DNA from: Streptomycetaceae bacterium MP113-05 | GTDB lineage: Bacteria > Actinomycetota > Actinomycetes > Streptomycetales > Streptomycetaceae | Assembly: GCA_000497405.1 (NCBI GenBank) | Contig: KI547043.1 | Span: 1-43,602 of the forward strand | Direction of reading: 5' to 3' | DNA: 43,602 nt | Shown: one piece after another, positions 42,091-43,602 of the stretch | How positions within the stretch are numbered: the stretch's first letter is position 1 | Layout of the letters: the number at the start of each line of letters is the position of its first letter | Position numbers and translations under genes: made by a program | The notes under the pieces: model-generated | Seen by the model: only the letters and a program-made list of their open reading frames with translations | Told to the model about the DNA's origin: nothing | Database searches by the model: none

Positions 42091-43491
42091 TCAGGTGCTC
42101 CGACCTTTGCCTTTGGCCAGGGCTTCCAGCCTTTCCTGGCGAAGCAGCGTGGGGACGGCAGCGGCGAGAAGCGGCAGGAGGAGTGCGACCACCGCGAGAG
42201 TGATCGTCCACACCAGCCCTACCCCTACGGCGATGACGCCGAGCAGTACACACGTGAGCAGGAGGGTGACGAGCGCTCCGGTGTGCAGTGCGGGGTTCCA
42301 CTGGGGGAAGCGCGCCAGCTTCGGGAGTTCGGCCCACTGCGGCGCCTCGGAGGCCGGAACCGGCTTCCCGGCGATCGGGTCGCTGACCTCCTCGGGGACC
42401 ACCCAGCACGGAAGTGCGCGGTCCGCGTTGACTATGAGGGCACCATCGACTGCCGTGACGTCCTGGCTGCGGCTGGTCGCAGTGGTTCCGGCGGTGGGCC
42501 GCTTCATCCAGTAGAGCGTCAGAGACGAGTCGGAGCCCGAAGAGGCGAGTGCCGCAGCCAGTGCGACCGCTTCGATCTCGTGGTCGAGTGCGACGGTCAA
42601 CGGCTTCTCGTCGTGCGTTTCGAGCGCGAGGCATGGCCGTAGTTGTTGCTCCTGATTCTCCCTATCGTCCTGTGGCGCCGTTTCCTGACCATCGCCTGTC
42701 GTGGTGGCGGGAGGGCGCAGCGTGACCGCCGTGCCTCCGACAGCCCTCACGGCGCGCGACCGGACCCGGCCCAAGCGGAGTGAGACTGCCAAGGAGACCG
42801 GGAGCCACCCCCCAGTGGCCCTCCCAGCGCGGAACAGCCACATCACGTAGGGGAGTAGCACGACGAAGGCCCCCAACGAACCGCCGAGGGGCCCGCTCAA
42901 CTCCCGCTCCAGGACCGTGCGGCTGCTGTGCAGGAGGGCTCCCGCTTCGGGTGCGGACGGTGCGTAGAGGGCCCAGATCCGGTCACCTGCCTGAAGTGCT
43001 CTGGGTGAGGTGAACTCCGCGGTGACGTTCTCGCCGCCGTCGTGGAACGGCACCCGGGCGTGAATCTCCGTCTCGTACCCGGAGGCGTGGCGGCCCGCCA
43101 TGCGTCTCGATGACACCACTTTCACGACGCTGACCTGTTTGAACGTGTGGCCTTCGGCCACGATGCGTCCCGCGTCCGTGGAATACGCGGTCATCGAGAA
43201 CGCGATGGCGGCCAGGGTCAGCACCCAGGCGGCGAGTGGCCAGCCGATGCTGGTGGCGCGCAGATCGGGCCACCATCGGTGCGGTGGCGGGCTGACCAAG
43301 TCGGTGAAGCGGCCGATCCTGACCGTGACCAGGCACCCCAGCACACCCAGGCCGGCGACCGTGAAGCAGGCGATCAGATCCCATCGTGGCAGGGGCGCGT
43401 GGTAGGCGGTCAACACGCGCGCCAAAGCGATGAGCACGCCGGACCCTGCCAACACCAGCCAGGCGGAAGCTATCCTGTGGCTGAAGATCAT
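42091..43491 (-). CDS. Large membrane protein of unknown function, 466 aa
   Basis: A 466-residue protein. Hydrophobic segments stand at about residues 7-29, 37-58, 83-105, 203-222 and 400-445 (two spans, LVTLLLTCVLLGVIAVGVGL and TITLAVVALLLPLLAAAVPT). Between the third and fourth lies a soluble beta-rich region (VSVVKVVSSRRMAGRHASGY, FTSPRALQAGDRIWALYAPS). Residues 250-395 form a large hydrophilic domain. No family is recognised. The ATG overlaps the stop of a tiny upstream open frame (ATGA at 43488-43491). It points toward the IS630 remnant; whether it belongs to the WXG-like cluster is unclear. Confidence 0.7.
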   Translation of the reverse strand: MIFSHRIASAWLVLAGSGVLIALARVLTAYHAPLPRWDLIACFTVAGLGVLGCLVTVRIGRFTDLVSPPPHRWWPDLRATSIGWPLAAWVLTLAAIAFSMTAYSTDAGRIVAEGHTFKQVSVVKVVSSRRMAGRHASGYETEIHARVPFHDGGENVTAEFTSPRALQAGDRIWALYAPSAPEAGALLHSSRTVLERELSGPLGGSLGAFVVLLPYVMWLFRAGRATGGWLPVSLAVSLRLGRVRSRAVRAVGGTAVTLRPPATTTGDGQETAPQDDRENQEQQLRPCLALETHDEKPLTVALDHEIEAVALAAALASSGSDSSLTLYWMKRPTAGTTATSRSQDVTAVDGALIVNADRALPCWVVPEEVSDPIAGKPVPASEAPQWAELPKLARFPQWNPALHTGALVTLLLTCVLLGVIAVGVGLVWTITLAVVALLLPLLAAAVPTLLRQERLEALAKGKGRST

Positions 43492-43574
43492 CTGGACTCT
43501 TCCTCAACCGTGCGAGCCTTGGACTGGGGCTGCGGCGGGGTTGGTTCGTTGCTGGGCAAGAACTCGCTTTTCAT
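43488..43574 (-). CDS. Possible 28-aa leader or micro-protein upstream of the membrane protein
   Basis: A short frame MKSEFLPSNEPTPPQPQSKA, RTVEEESR, whose TGA overlaps the ATG of the 466-aa membrane protein. It begins directly after another stop codon in its frame. It may be a translated leader that couples expression, or chance. No strong ribosome binding site is visible. Confidence 0.3.
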   Translation of the reverse strand: MKSEFLPSNEPTPPQPQSKARTVEEESR

Positions 43575-43602
43575 CTCGTTGGCTCACGCGCCACCGGCGG
43601 TG

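Noticed and set aside
1..43602. CRISPR arrays, tRNA or rRNA genes, and an integrase or attachment site bounding the island
   Set aside because: No regular short repeat array, no tRNA-like cloverleaf and no site-specific recombinase gene was recognised in reading the sequence; a dedicated scan could still find a tRNA end outside the window.

Overview
The window is very GC-rich DNA with actinobacterial codon usage, GTG starts and typical actinobacterial gene families: an XRE/DUF5753 regulator paired with a DUF397 gene, BREX type 2 (Pgl) genes, an EACC1 component, and IS families common in Streptomyces. It is most likely a chromosomal accessory region, or a large plasmid, of a Streptomyces or close relative. 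It reads as a defence island followed by an IS graveyard and a secretion-associated cluster.

Region 1 (1-22.4 kb, minus strand) is a BREX type 2 / phage growth limitation locus. Reading from right to left it holds pglW (NERD plus two kinase-like domains), an IS4-type transposase remnant, pglX (adenine methyltransferase), a divergent xre/DUF397 cassette with two small genes, a DUF2075 nuclease-helicase, pglY (ATPase), pglZ (phosphatase-like), an AIPR-family putative nuclease, and the start of brxD, cut by the window edge. pglY-pglZ-AIPR-brxD is a tight operon with its own likely promoter. The AIPR and DUF2075 genes are not core BREX-2 genes and may be extra effectors. The central part of pglX after the NPPY motif is clearly poorer in GC than the rest, which suggests an exchanged target-recognition region.

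Region 2 (22.7-31.6 kb) consists of two convergent operons. The plus-strand operon encodes a small membrane protein, a membrane-anchored Mrr-like nuclease, an EACC1-type adaptor, and a 1232-aa fusion of a caspase-like protease with a superfamily 1 helicase. The minus-strand operon encodes a TerY-like vWA protein, a PP2C phosphatase and a membrane kinase with coiled coils and a helix-hairpin-helix segment. This matches a vWA-PP2C-kinase triad but has no TerD-like gene in view. The two operons overlap at their 3' ends by 14 bp. I regard the pair as the best candidate for an undescribed regulated cell-suicide or antiviral system.

Region 3 (31.6-38.0 kb) is a stack of nested insertion sequences. 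An IS1380-type element is split by an ISAs1-type element (decayed). An ISAzo13-type element sits 3 bp inside that element's left end, and a second, intact ISAs1-type element interrupts the ISAzo13 transposase. Direct and inverted repeats allow the order of insertion to be reconstructed.

Region 4 (38.3-43.6 kb) holds a membrane protein, a WXG100-like protein, a larger WXG-domain protein with a hydrophobic centre and no evident toxin domain, a partner protein, an IS630 remnant, and a large membrane protein on the other strand. It resembles a type VII secretion-associated cluster.
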